Assembly: GCA_043766985.1 (NCBI GenBank)
Contig: JAYUHM010000051.1
Span: forward strand, 1 to 17,234
Direction: 5' to 3'
DNA length: 17,234 bases
Origin: JAAFIP01 sp043766985
GTDB lineage: Bacteria > Pseudomonadota > Gammaproteobacteria > Burkholderiales > Burkholderiaceae_C
A program made the position numbers and the translations under genes. Numbering within the stretch: the stretch's first letter is position 1; each line of letters begins with the position of its first letter. Shown piece by piece: positions 1 to 8,113 of this stretch. Under the pieces are notes generated by a model. The model saw only the letters and a program-made list of their open reading frames with translations, ran no database searches and was not told where the DNA came from.

Positions 1-10
1 GGCTGGCGTA

Positions 11-41
11 TGCACCGCGCGCCTTCTTGCGATTTTTCATC
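11..41 (+). repeat. Inverted short repeat, left copy
   Basis: Bases 11-41 match the reverse complement of 294-325 almost completely, with small one-base indels around two positions. On the other strand both copies begin GATGAAAAAT and end GGCGCGCGGTGCA. Function unknown. It may be a dispersed element or the trace of an inverted duplication. Confidence 0.5.
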
Positions 42-143
42 ACAAACACGTTCAACCACCGCTTGCTGGCTTGTGTAGCGTGCCTTTGTGCGCAGCGGCC
101 GTACGGTTTGGCGACGGGTTTTTGTCCTTTGGCGGCTGAGGAG

Positions 144-210
144 TACTATCAAAGATGTAGCTGCTTGTGCTATGTTCTGTTGGGTTGATGGCCTATTTCG
201 TTGATAAATA
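144..210 (+). repeat. Dispersed intergenic repeat, copy 1
   Basis: This shares an 18-base identical core (157-174) with 4275-4292, followed by about 35 diverged but alignable bases ending in an AT-rich segment. Both copies lie between genes. From memory, short elements with an AGCTGCTTGYGCT-like core are common between genes in Comamonadaceae genomes, but I cannot run the search that would confirm this. Confidence 0.55.
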
Positions 211-293
211 GGGGTTGTCCGCACATTCCTAGCCTCCCCGGCGCGCGGGCTGTTCCACAACGCCAAGCAAATGTGACAGGGTGGGAGCGTCCC

Positions 294-325
294 GATGAAA
301 AATACGCAGAAAGGCGCGCGGTGCA
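294..325 (-). repeat. Inverted short repeat, right copy
   Basis: This is the partner of 11-41 in opposite orientation. It lies inside a larger imperfect inverted repeat whose arms are at 277-294 and 381-396. Confidence 0.5.
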
Positions 326-422
326 CATGGTAGCTAAATCACAACCCAATTTCGCGCGTGATTTCGGAGTATTTTTGCAGCGGGATGTCCCACCCTGAGT
401 CCAACCCAGTCGAAGATAAGCG

Positions 423-998
423 CTAGCCAAGCAAAGACAGCACCACACGCGGATAAATCAAATGCTCCTGCGTCAACACCCGCGCAGCCAAGGTGTCGGC
501 CGTGTCGCCCGGCAAGACAGGCACCACCGCCTGCGCCAAGATAGGCCCATGGTCAAGCTGCGGGGTTACGCGGTGCACGGTGGCACCGGCCACCTGGCAG
601 CCCGCGTCAATCGCGCGCTGGTGGGTTTGCAGGCCGGGAAATGCTGGCAACAGCGAGGGGTGGATGTTGATCAAACGGCCCGCATAGTGCTGCACAAACT
701 GCGGCGTCAAAATGCGCATAAAGCCCGCCAACAGCACCAAGGCCGGGTTGTAGCCGTCAATCAGCTCCACCAGCGCAGCGTCAAACGCCTCGCGGCTGGC
801 ATAGGTGGTGTGGTCCAGCGCGGCAGTGGCGATGCCCTGCGCCTGCGCCAACGCCAACCCCCCGGCATCTGGCCGGTTGCTGATCACCGCTGCCACCTGC
901 GCACCATGGCGCGCAGCCCACTGCCCAAGAACTGCGGATTTAACGATGGCCGCCATGTTGGAGCCGTCGCCTGAAATTAGAATGACTAGGTTTTTCAT
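423..998 (-). CDS. purN: Phosphoribosylglycinamide formyltransferase 1 (GAR transformylase)
   Basis: A cytoplasmic enzyme of de novo purine synthesis that transfers a formyl group from 10-formyltetrahydrofolate to GAR, giving FGAR. The 191-residue product has the full length usual for PurN. Visible signatures are the N-terminal Rossmann strand and glycine loop (ILISGDGSNM, residues 6-15) and the family active-site block NIHPSLLPAFPG (111-122), which gives Asn111 and His113. Asp149 in LDHGPI completes the catalytic Asn/His/Asp set. The loop ends in Met where many PurN proteins have Leu. The ATG at 998 matches the family N-terminus, although no clear Shine-Dalgarno precedes it. It is divergent from yceH with only 25 bp between the start codons, and there is no obvious terminator after its TAG. 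The identification is firm. Confidence 0.96.
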   Translation of the reverse strand: MKNLVILISGDGSNMAAIVKSAVLGQWAARHGAQVAAVISNRPDAGGLALAQAQGIATAALDHTTYASREAFDAALVELIDGYNPALVLLAGFMRILTPQFVQHYAGRLINIHPSLLPAFPGLQTHQRAIDAGCQVAGATVHRVTPQLDHGPILAQAVVPVLPGDTADTLAARVLTQEHLIYPRVVLSLLG

Positions 999-1023
999 TT
1001 AACGCGCATTATCCCAACTTGCT

Positions 1024-1713
1024 ATGACCTTCCGACAACTCACCCCCATCGAAGCCCGCGTACTGGCCACCTTGATGGAAAAAGCCCGCACCGTGCCAGA
1101 CAGCTACCCGCTGTCGCTGAACGCCTTGGTGCTGGGCTGCAACCAAAAAACCAGCCGCGACCCGGTGATGGAGATCAGCGACGACGATGCGCGCACCGCA
1201 CTGGAGGCGCTAAAAAGCCGCAGCCTGGTGTTTGAAGGCAGCTCCAGCCGCGTGCCGCGCTACGAGCACAACTTTATGCGCGTGGCCGAGGTGAGCGAAC
1301 CCCAGGCGGTGCTGCTGGGCCTATTGATGCTGCGCGGCCCGCAAACCCCGGCTGAGCTGCGCACCGGCGGCGAGCGCTGGTACAAGTTTGCCGATGCGGC
1401 CGCGGTAGACGCCGTGCTGCAGGAGCTGCAAACCCGCGGCGACGACAATGGCGCGCCCATGGTGCTTAAACTGCCCCGCGCCCCGGGCGCCCGCGAGCAG
1501 CGCTGGGTACATCTGCTGTGCGGCGAGGTAGACGTGCAGGCACTGGTCAGCAATGCACCCACTGCGGCAGAGGCGGAGGGCCTGCTAGGGCGCGTAACAG
1601 CCCTTGAAAACGCACTGGCACTGGTGAAAGCCGACAATGCCCAACTGCGTGCGCAGGTACAAACGATTAGCGACCAACTGGGCATTGCGCTGCCAGAAGC
1701 GGCAACGCTTTAG
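1024..1713 (+). CDS. yceH: YceH/UPF0502 (DUF480) family protein
   Basis: A conserved proteobacterial protein of unknown biochemical role. Family members are built of two winged-helix domains followed by a C-terminal coiled coil, which suggests a DNA-binding or scaffolding role. This copy has 229 residues, slightly longer than the E. coli protein. It keeps the family signatures: LTPIEARVLATLMEK near the start, YPLSLNALVLGCNQKTSRDPVM (residues about 28-49), RGPQTPAELR in the second domain, and HLLCGEV before a heptad-like tail (ALENALALVKADNAQLRAQV). The ATG at 1024 places the conserved LTxxEARV motif at the expected distance from the N-terminus. The gene is divergent from purN, so its promoter probably lies within the start of purN. 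Confidence 0.93.
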   Translation: MTFRQLTPIEARVLATLMEKARTVPDSYPLSLNALVLGCNQKTSRDPVMEISDDDARTALEALKSRSLVFEGSSSRVPRYEHNFMRVAEVSEPQAVLLGLLMLRGPQTPAELRTGGERWYKFADAAAVDAVLQELQTRGDDNGAPMVLKLPRAPGAREQRWVHLLCGEVDVQALVSNAPTAAEAEGLLGRVTALENALALVKADNAQLRAQVQTISDQLGIALPEAATL

Positions 1714-1811
1714 GTAGCAGTTTCAGGCAGCACTTTTGGCGCCACTTTAGCCCGCACAATCACCAGGTGACAAAAATTCACCCGTTTTGTCCCACCACAG
1801 ACAGCCAGAAA

Positions 1812-1825
1812 AGCACAATCGTGCT
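1812..1825. promoter_or_regulatory. Palindrome upstream of the acyl-CoA dehydrogenase operon
   Basis: AGCAC, a four-base centre, then GTGCT form a perfect 5-base inverted repeat about 40 bp before the first dehydrogenase gene. Its position and size fit an operator for a TetR-type repressor such as those controlling fatty-acid degradation genes, but no regulator gene is in the window and I cannot assign the motif. Confidence 0.3.
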
Positions 1826-1864
1826 AAAAACGAGGGTTAACGACGTCAAGTTACGGAGATCAGC

Positions 1865-3064
1865 ATGGATTTAGCATTTACGCCCGAAGAAGAGAAGTTT
1901 CGCCAAGACGTGCGCGCCTGGGTCAAAGGCAACCTGCCCAGCCACATTTCGCAAAAGGTGCACAGCGCCCTGCGCCTGTCGCGCGACGACATGCAAAGCT
2001 GGGCCAAAATTTTGGGTAAAAAAGGCTGGCTAGGCCACGCCTGGCCCGCTGAGTTTGGCGGCCCAGGCTGGAACGCCGTGCAAAAACATTTGTTTGAAGA
2101 AGAATGCGCCTTGGCCGGTGCGCCGCGCGTCATCCCTTTTGGCCCGGTGATGGTGGCCCCGGTCATCATGACCTTTGGCTCCCCCGAGCAGCAAAAACGC
2201 CACCTGCCCGGCATTGCCAGTGGCGAGGTGTGGTGGAGCCAGGGCTACAGCGAACCCGGCTCAGGCTCGGATTTGGCCTCGCTCAAATGCAAGGCCGAGC
2301 GCGTCGGCGACAAATACATCGTCAACGGGCAAAAGACCTGGACCACACTGGGTCAGTACGGCGAGTGGATTTTTTGCCTGGTACGCACCAGTAGCGAAGG
2401 CAAGCCGCAAACCGGGATTTCATTTCTGCTGATCGACATGAAAAGCAAAGGCGTCAGCGTGCGCCCCATCGTGCTGCTGGACGGTGAGGCCGAAGTCAAC
2501 GAGGTATGGTTTGACAACGTTGAGGTGCCCGCAGAAAACTTGGTCGGCGAAGAAAACAAAGGCTGGACCTACGCCAAGCACCTGCTCAGCCATGAGCGCA
2601 CCAATATTGCCGACGTGAACCGCGCCAAACGCGAGCTGGAACGCCTCAAACGCATTGCCAAAGCGGAAGGCTTGTACGACGCCACGGGCGGCGCAACGGC
2701 ATTGCGCTTCAGGGACGAGATTGCCAAGCTGGAAGTAGACGTGGTGGCGCTGGAGATGATGGTGCTGCGCGTGCTGTCGGCAGAAAAATCTGGCAAGCAA
2801 GCACTTGACGTGGCGGGGCTGCTGAAAATTCGCGGTAGCGAGATTCAACAACGCTACACCGAGCTGATGATGCTGGCCGCTGGCCCCTATGCCCTGCCCC
2901 TCATCCACGAGGCGATGGAGGCGGGCTGGCAGGGCGACTACCCCGGCGCGGGGCTGTACTGCGCGCCCTTGGCGTCCACCTATTTCAACATGCGCAAGAC
3001 CACCATTTATGGTGGCAGCAACGAAGTGCAGCGCAATATCGTCTCGCAAGTAGTACTCGGGTAA
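1865..3064 (+). CDS. Acyl-CoA dehydrogenase, large-subunit type (PimC-like)
   Basis: A flavoprotein of the acyl-CoA dehydrogenase superfamily, expected to introduce the alpha-beta double bond in an acyl-CoA and pass electrons to ETF. The 399 residues cover the usual three domains: N-terminal helical, middle beta (QGYSEPGSGSDLASL, about 125-139, and NGQKTWTT contact flavin and substrate in the family) and C-terminal helical. The C-terminus reads IYGGSNEVQRN (381-391), so the position of the catalytic Glu in medium-chain enzymes (IYEG) is Gly383. This is typical of the branch containing PimC and the steroid-degrading two-subunit enzymes. GGAG at 1855-1858, 6 bases before the ATG, supports the start. 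A second dehydrogenase gene follows after 27 bp. The substrate cannot be read from sequence: pimeloyl-CoA, another dicarboxylyl-CoA or a branched acyl-CoA are possible. Confidence 0.92.
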   Translation: MDLAFTPEEEKFRQDVRAWVKGNLPSHISQKVHSALRLSRDDMQSWAKILGKKGWLGHAWPAEFGGPGWNAVQKHLFEEECALAGAPRVIPFGPVMVAPVIMTFGSPEQQKRHLPGIASGEVWWSQGYSEPGSGSDLASLKCKAERVGDKYIVNGQKTWTTLGQYGEWIFCLVRTSSEGKPQTGISFLLIDMKSKGVSVRPIVLLDGEAEVNEVWFDNVEVPAENLVGEENKGWTYAKHLLSHERTNIADVNRAKRELERLKRIAKAEGLYDATGGATALRFRDEIAKLEVDVVALEMMVLRVLSAEKSGKQALDVAGLLKIRGSEIQQRYTELMMLAAGPYALPLIHEAMEAGWQGDYPGAGLYCAPLASTYFNMRKTTIYGGSNEVQRNIVSQVVLG

Positions 3065-3091
3065 TGATTCAACGGGCTAAGGACACACACC

Positions 3092-4204
3092 ATGGATTTC
3101 GATTTTTCTGACGACCAAGAGCAACTGCGCGACGCCGTGCGCAAGTACGTTGATAAAGGCTACACCTTTGACCGGCGCCGCAGCATTGAAAAAGCTGGTG
3201 GCTTTGACCGCGCTGCTTTCAACGAGCTGGCAGAGCTGGGCCTAACGGGCTTGTACGTGCCTGAGGCCAACGGCGGTATGGGCATGGGGCCCGTAGAAGG
3301 CTTGGTGGTGATGGAAGAGCTGGGGCGCGGCATTGTGCTGGAGCCATTGGCGCAGTCGCTGATAGCGGGTGCTGTCATTGCAGGCTACGGCAGTGCCGAG
3401 GCGAAGGCCTGGTTGCCCAAAATCGCCTCTGGCGAAGCCATCATCAGCTTGGCCTACCAAGAGCGCAAAGCCCGTTACCAGTTAGCCGCTTGCGAAGCAA
3501 AAGCCACCAAAGCCCAAGACAAATATACGCTCAATGCTACTAAAAATGTAGTACCTGTAGGCGACCAGGCCGACGCTTTTATCGTGCCCGCCATGCTGGA
3601 CGGAACCATGGCGCTGTTCCTGGTAGAGCGCAGTGCCAGCGGTGTGACCACCCGCGGCTATGGCACGCAAGACAGCAGCCGCGCCGCCGACCTGGTGCTG
3701 GCCAACGCAGGGGCCACACTTGTCACCACCGATGGCCTGGCTGCGCTGGAGCACGCCGTAGACATCGGCATTGCCAGCGCCTGCGCCGAGGCCGTGGGCG
3801 TGATGGACAAAACCATGGCTATCACCGTGGACTATATGAACACCCGCAAACAGTTCGGTGCTGTCATCAGCAGCTTTCAGGCACTGCGCCACCGCGTGGC
3901 CGACATGAAAATGCAGCTAGAGCTGGCCCGTAGCATGAGCTACTTTGCAGCGCTTAAATTAAACGACCCAGCCCCCCAGCGCCGCCGCGCCATGGCGCAA
4001 GCCAAATACCAGCTAGGCCAGAGCATGCGCTATGTGGGGCAGCAGGCGGTGCAGCTGCACGGCGGCATAGGAGTGACGGACGAATACATCGTCAGCCATT
4101 ACTTTAAAAAGCTCACCCAGCTGGAAATGACCTTTGGCGACAGCCTGCATCACCTGGGCGAGGTCAGCGCGCGAATGCAGGATACGGCTGGCGTATTTGC
4201 TTAA
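3092..4204 (+). CDS. Acyl-CoA dehydrogenase, small-subunit type (PimD-like)
   Basis: The second acyl-CoA dehydrogenase family protein of the operon, 370 residues. The N-terminal helical domain (FSDDQEQLRDAVRKYV) and C-terminal helical domain are clear. The flavin-contact motif TRKQFG (251-256) and the QLHGGIGVTDEY segment (321-332) are typical of the PimD/FadE small partners. The middle domain is more diverged and lacks the TEPGSGSD-type motif present in the upstream protein, which suggests that the two chains share one active site or have different roles. AAGGA at 3079-3083 lies 8 bases before the ATG. By analogy with PimC/PimD and with the mycobacterial ChsE1/ChsE2 alpha2-beta2 enzymes, I infer a heteromeric complex with the 1865-3064 product. 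Confidence 0.9.
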   Translation: MDFDFSDDQEQLRDAVRKYVDKGYTFDRRRSIEKAGGFDRAAFNELAELGLTGLYVPEANGGMGMGPVEGLVVMEELGRGIVLEPLAQSLIAGAVIAGYGSAEAKAWLPKIASGEAIISLAYQERKARYQLAACEAKATKAQDKYTLNATKNVVPVGDQADAFIVPAMLDGTMALFLVERSASGVTTRGYGTQDSSRAADLVLANAGATLVTTDGLAALEHAVDIGIASACAEAVGVMDKTMAITVDYMNTRKQFGAVISSFQALRHRVADMKMQLELARSMSYFAALKLNDPAPQRRRAMAQAKYQLGQSMRYVGQQAVQLHGGIGVTDEYIVSHYFKKLTQLEMTFGDSLHHLGEVSARMQDTAGVFA

Positions 4205-4270
4205 GCTGCTGCCTGGCGGCTAGGGGTATGCTGCGATAGACGCGCTGGAAAGACTAAGTTACGCTACGTA

Positions 4271-4330
4271 TTTAGTAGCTGCTTGTGCTATGCTCTATTG
4301 GGCTAAGCGGCTATTTCTACTATAAAAAGG
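4271..4330 (+). repeat. Dispersed intergenic repeat, copy 2
   Basis: This shares the 18-base core 4275-4292 with 157-174 and alignable flanks. The outer ends (TTTAGTAG and CTACTATAAA) are inversely related, so the element could fold as a stem-loop. It sits directly upstream of the lipoprotein hydrolase gene and its 3' end supplies the AAAAGG ribosome binding site of that gene. Confidence 0.55.
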
Positions 4331-4336
4331 CCGCCC

Positions 4337-5752
4337 ATGATCTTCCGTCGCCGTTTGTTTAGCCTGTGTCTTGCCGCCTGGCTGGCCGCATGCAGCAGCG
4401 CACCCTTCACCTCATCACCGCCCTCCGCCGCGGCCAGTTCGGCCACGCCGCCCATTGTTTTCGTCCACGGCAACGGTGACAGTGCGGCGCTGTGGCAAAC
4501 CACCCTGTGGCGCTTTGAAAGCAATGACTGGCCGCGCGATCACCTGCACGCGATTAACCTGCCCTACCCATTGGCGCGTGACGACGACAGCAAACCCCAG
4601 GCGGGCCGCACCTCTACCGCCGAGCACATGGCCTACCTGCAAAGCGAAGTAGTCAAGGTGCTGAAGGCCACCGGCGCGCCACAAGTGGTACTGGTGGCCA
4701 ACTCCCGCGGCGGCAATGCGGTGCGCAACTACATTCAAAACGGCGGTGGCGACAAGCTGGTCAGCCACGCCATCTTGGGCGGTACCCCCAACCATGGCGT
4801 GTGGGCCATCAAGGGTTTTCGCGAAGGTAATGAGTTTTCTGGCACCGGGCCATTTTTGACCGCCCTTAACGCGCCAAAAAATAGCGCAGGCGATGAGGTA
4901 ACCGGCCCGGTGAAATGGGCGACGGTGCGCAGCGACACCAACGACAAGTTCGCACAACCCGATGGCCTGTGGATTGGCCAAAAAGGCACGCCCACCTTCG
5001 TTACCTTCGCCGGGCCCGAGCTTAAGGGGTCGACTAATATCGTCATCCCCCGCATTGACCACCGCGAAACATCCTTCAGCCCCGCTGCGTTTGAGGCGGG
5101 CTACCGCTTTATTACAGGCCTTGCCCCGCGCACCTTGGACATCGCACCCGAAAGCCGCATCACCCTGAATGGCCAAATTACCGGCCTGGGCGTCAAGTCT
5201 GACGACGCCGCCAGCGGTAATTTTGTCAATAACCTGCCCATCCCCGGCGCTCTGCTGGAGATATATGCCACGGATGCCAACACCGGCAAACGCCTGGAAC
5301 AGCCCTACTACCGGAAAACCGTAGGCCCCAGCGGCGTATGGGGCCCGTTCAATGCCCAGCCGGGCGCCAGCTATGAGTTTGTCATCACCGCACCCGGCTA
5401 CGCCACCACCCACATGTACCGCAGCCCGTTTGCCCGTAGCAGCGCCTTGGTGCACCTGCGCGCCGAGCGCATGGCCGATGCCGACAAAGACGCCGTAGCT
5501 GGCAACGGCGCCGTGGTGAACTTCAGCCGCCCGCGCGGCTACTTTGACGCGCAGCGCGACGCCATCACTTTTGACGGCCAAACCCCAGCACCCGGCTTAC
5601 CCGCCAGCGGCGCGGGCGTGAGCACATCCAAAATCAAATTTACTGACGTGCCCCAGCGTCCTATTCACGCCAGTTTTAATGGCGAAACCGTGACTGGGCT
5701 TGCTTGGTCAGCCAGCGGAAATCATTTGTCGATGTTAGAGCTCACAAATTAG
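4337..5752 (+). CDS. Lipoprotein alpha/beta hydrolase (esterase/lipase-like)
   Basis: A probable lipid-anchored serine hydrolase of 471 residues. The N-terminus has arginines, a hydrophobic core and the lipobox LAAC, with the modified cysteine at Cys19. A Ser/Ala/Pro linker follows. The alpha/beta-hydrolase fold begins at PIVFVHGNGDS (39-49, oxyanion loop HGNG). The nucleophile elbow is VANSRGG with Ser123, an alanine variant of the usual G-x-S-x-G. His242 in IDHRETSF is the likely catalytic histidine, and Asp200 or Asp203 is a plausible acid. The C-terminal part (about 265-471) resembles beta-rich accessory domains of secreted depolymerase-like or lipase-like enzymes. AAAAGG precedes the ATG by 7 bases. 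The substrate is unknown; a short-chain ester, polyester or lipid would fit. No partner gene is adjacent. Confidence 0.85.
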   Translation: MIFRRRLFSLCLAAWLAACSSAPFTSSPPSAAASSATPPIVFVHGNGDSAALWQTTLWRFESNDWPRDHLHAINLPYPLARDDDSKPQAGRTSTAEHMAYLQSEVVKVLKATGAPQVVLVANSRGGNAVRNYIQNGGGDKLVSHAILGGTPNHGVWAIKGFREGNEFSGTGPFLTALNAPKNSAGDEVTGPVKWATVRSDTNDKFAQPDGLWIGQKGTPTFVTFAGPELKGSTNIVIPRIDHRETSFSPAAFEAGYRFITGLAPRTLDIAPESRITLNGQITGLGVKSDDAASGNFVNNLPIPGALLEIYATDANTGKRLEQPYYRKTVGPSGVWGPFNAQPGASYEFVITAPGYATTHMYRSPFARSSALVHLRAERMADADKDAVAGNGAVVNFSRPRGYFDAQRDAITFDGQTPAPGLPASGAGVSTSKIKFTDVPQRPIHASFNGETVTGLAWSASGNHLSMLELTN

Positions 5753-6025
5753 TAATAAAGTATTCATATGATATGACTCTTAACTAGTCACCCCTGAAAA
5801 ATCCACCGCCCAAGAGTTGCCATTCAAGCCATACAAGGCACGACGCGGCGAATGCGACCCTTGCTGCCGTCGGCCCCACACGCCACTGGGTAGCAGGCAA
5901 AACAGCCAACGCACCTCCTGCCAAATCTTGGTATGCGGATGCCCACAAGTTGCTTATGGGCCGCTTGGAAACCATGTTGAGTAAGTTTCTGAATAGACTT
6001 AGCGCAAAGATATTACAATTACTTT
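5753..6025. other. Intergenic region, possible gene remnant
   Basis: There is no intact gene. On the plus strand the frame running from a TAG at 5785 to a TAA at 6034 is open for about 80 codons and reads protein-like in its last 45 (for example SWYADAHKLLMGRLETMLSK), but its only starts are internal ATGs without a ribosome binding site, and it runs into the next gene in another frame. It may be a decayed gene 3' end or a dispersed repeat. A TACAAT box at 6014-6019 lies just before the downstream ATG. Confidence 0.35.
6014..6019 (+). promoter_or_regulatory. Candidate -10 box of the first DUF11 gene
   Basis: TACAAT ends 6 bases before the ATG at 6026, so transcription would begin at or next to the start codon. 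No good -35 hexamer is visible at the right distance and no Shine-Dalgarno precedes the ATG. This is compatible with a leaderless transcript but is weak evidence. Confidence 0.3.
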
Positions 6026-8050
6026 ATGTTTGCTAATATATTTTCACATACCAAGCGGTTCTTTACCTGTTTAGCACTAGCCATTACAGGGCTGGTACTC
6101 ACTTCTGGTGTTGCTTCGGCGCAATCAGCCTGTGGCGCGCTGTATGGCATTGTTGACAACGACGGTACTGCCGCCGGTACTGTGGCCTCCTTGCGCTACT
6201 TTAATACCACGACCAACCAGTGGGTGAATTTGGGCAATTTGAACGGCGGTGCAGCGCCCGTAGCCGGTTTTAACGCTCTCGCAGGCAGTTCGGTTACCGG
6301 CTTGTTGTATTACGTGAACCGCACTACGCGTGAATTGCGCTCGATCAATACCAACACTTCGCCTTTCACCGAGGCCAGCGTCATAGCGGCCGTTACCGTG
6401 CCGCCCAACGTCAGCGCTACCACCAACATTCTTGGTGCCACTACCGATCTTGCAGGCAATCTGTTTCTTCTAGCCACATCGCCCATTACTGGTTCGACCA
6501 ATTCAGTGGCCTATATTTCGCAAGTCAACCCTGCAACCGGCGTACTGACTGTCCCTTGGACGACGGTAACCTTGACGACTGCGGGCACCCCCCAACTTGG
6601 CGGAAGCGGCGACATCTATTGCGACAGCGCCAATGCCTGTTTTCTTATCACTAATACGACGCCTCAACCTACCAGATACCCTCTGAATCTCACTGCTGGC
6701 GTCTCGTTTGCCAAAGTAACCAGTCCATCCGCAGTCATTACTGGGGCCGACAGCTTTCAGATTGGTAGCGTGGCCGTCAACCCGGCTACACAGGTTGTGT
6801 ACATTGGCGCAACCACCACGTTTTCCCTTGCTGGTCTAGCGGCAACCCCTTTGAACAACACCGATGTAGTCGTCGATATGGGTAACTGCTTTCCATCACC
6901 GGCAGTGCCTACGGTCGCCAAGAGTGTTAGTAAGCCCTACAGCGCAGCCTCACCAGGCACCACGACCATGGTGCTCACTTTGGGTAATACCAACACCACG
7001 TCGATATACCTGTTTTCAGCGTTTTCCGACATACTGCCGGTCGGCATGGTGGTGGCCAGCCCAACGGCTTTAACCAGCACATGTTCATCTGCACTGGGTA
7101 CTCCGACCACCAGTATCGGCAGTACCAGCGTCACCTTTGCGGCGGGTGGAAAAATCCCGCCTGGGGGTTGCAGTATTTCATTTGATGTCTCTGCAACAGC
7201 CTCTGTCACTGCTTATACCAACACCATCCCGGCGGGCGCTTTGGTCACCTCAGCGGGTAATAGTTTGAACACCGCGACAGCTGTATTTAAAGTAGGTACT
7301 GATTTTTCAGCCGTCAAATCGCAATGCCAGGGTATTTGCGGGGTTACCACTACCAGCGCTATTTCCACCTATGGCGGACAAACCCTGCAATACGTATTGA
7401 CTATTAGCAACTCAACGCTAGGTGGTACAGGTACCGTGAGCTTCACAGACACTTTGCCCGCCTTGATAACCCCGGTGCTGAGTGTCACTGCGGCTGCCAC
7501 AGGCGGGGGCACCTGTACCACGGCATCTGCCGTGGTGGGTGGTGCCACCCAAATTACCGGCACCTTTGGCAATGCCCCAGCGGGGGCACAATGCAATATC
7601 ACGGTGACGGCCCTGGTCAATCCGCAGGCAGTGGGCATCACCGTAACCAACACCTTGACGGTAGCACCCACGACGGGCACCTCTGACACCAACGCGGCCA
7701 ACAACACGGCTTCTGTGCTGACCAATGTGGGGCCCTCTACCTTGCTTACGGTAACCAAGACCAATGGCGTCAGCGCTGTGCTTGCCGGTAGCACCACCAG
7801 TTACACCGTCACGGTGGCTAATTTAGGCCCCGCCAATGCACCCAACTCGATCATTAAAGACCCCGCAGTCAACGGACTGAGCTGCACATCGGTGACCTGC
7901 CCTGTAGGCAACATTACGGGCACTGCGACCTGCCCTGCAACGATTACCATCCCATTGCTACAGGGCACGGGCTTGGTTATCCCCACCTTCAACGCGCTCT
8001 CTTCGGTGACATTTGTGGTCACTTGCGATGTGACGGCGACCGGGCAATAG
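6026..8050 (+). CDS. Secreted DUF11-domain repeat protein
   Basis: A large Sec-exported surface or extracellular protein of 674 residues. A clear signal peptide (basic HTKR, hydrophobic core, ASA at 30-32) is followed by the mature chain from Gln33. Residues about 35-290 are Ser/Thr/Asn-rich with repeated strands resembling a beta-propeller. Three DUF11-like Ig-fold domains follow, beginning near residues 293, 426 and 570. The last carries the hallmark LTVTKTNG, AGSTTSYTVTVANLGP and a short Cys-rich loop. The protein ends with VTATGQ, which is a normal end for a DUF11 domain. There is no C-terminal sorting signal that I recognise. The biochemical role is unknown; DUF11 proteins are usually structural or adhesive. 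It is paralogous to the broken gene at 14627-17231. The start at 6026 is set by the signal peptide, not by a ribosome binding site. Confidence 0.87.
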   Translation: MFANIFSHTKRFFTCLALAITGLVLTSGVASAQSACGALYGIVDNDGTAAGTVASLRYFNTTTNQWVNLGNLNGGAAPVAGFNALAGSSVTGLLYYVNRTTRELRSINTNTSPFTEASVIAAVTVPPNVSATTNILGATTDLAGNLFLLATSPITGSTNSVAYISQVNPATGVLTVPWTTVTLTTAGTPQLGGSGDIYCDSANACFLITNTTPQPTRYPLNLTAGVSFAKVTSPSAVITGADSFQIGSVAVNPATQVVYIGATTTFSLAGLAATPLNNTDVVVDMGNCFPSPAVPTVAKSVSKPYSAASPGTTTMVLTLGNTNTTSIYLFSAFSDILPVGMVVASPTALTSTCSSALGTPTTSIGSTSVTFAAGGKIPPGGCSISFDVSATASVTAYTNTIPAGALVTSAGNSLNTATAVFKVGTDFSAVKSQCQGICGVTTTSAISTYGGQTLQYVLTISNSTLGGTGTVSFTDTLPALITPVLSVTAAATGGGTCTTASAVVGGATQITGTFGNAPAGAQCNITVTALVNPQAVGITVTNTLTVAPTTGTSDTNAANNTASVLTNVGPSTLLTVTKTNGVSAVLAGSTTSYTVTVANLGPANAPNSIIKDPAVNGLSCTSVTCPVGNITGTATCPATITIPLLQGTGLVIPTFNALSSVTFVVTCDVTATGQ

Positions 8051-8113
8051 CATTGTCAGCGTATCCGATACGATCACTACAATAGTCGCTTACATTTTTT
8101 GTAGGTAGCAAAC

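Larger units (their letters stand above)
1..422. other. Gene-free, repeat-bearing region downstream of purN
   Basis: I see no convincing gene here. Short open frames exist on both strands but lack a good ribosome binding site and resemble nothing I know. The stretch holds one copy of an intergenic repeat shared with 4271-4330, a pair of inverted ~31-base copies (11-41 and 294-325), and an imperfect inverted repeat with arms at 277-294 and 381-396. A minus-strand ATG at 40-38 could open a gene leaving the window, but only 13 codons are visible. Confidence 0.6.

Noticed and set aside
201..398. A 65-codon plus-strand frame in the left gene-free region
   Set aside because: It has no ribosome binding site, overlaps the nested inverted repeats and has no recognisable similarity.
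4415..5581. A 388-codon open frame on the minus strand opposite the lipoprotein hydrolase
   Set aside because: It mirrors the codon pattern of the plus-strand gene, has no family motif, and the plus-strand product has a lipobox and catalytic motifs.
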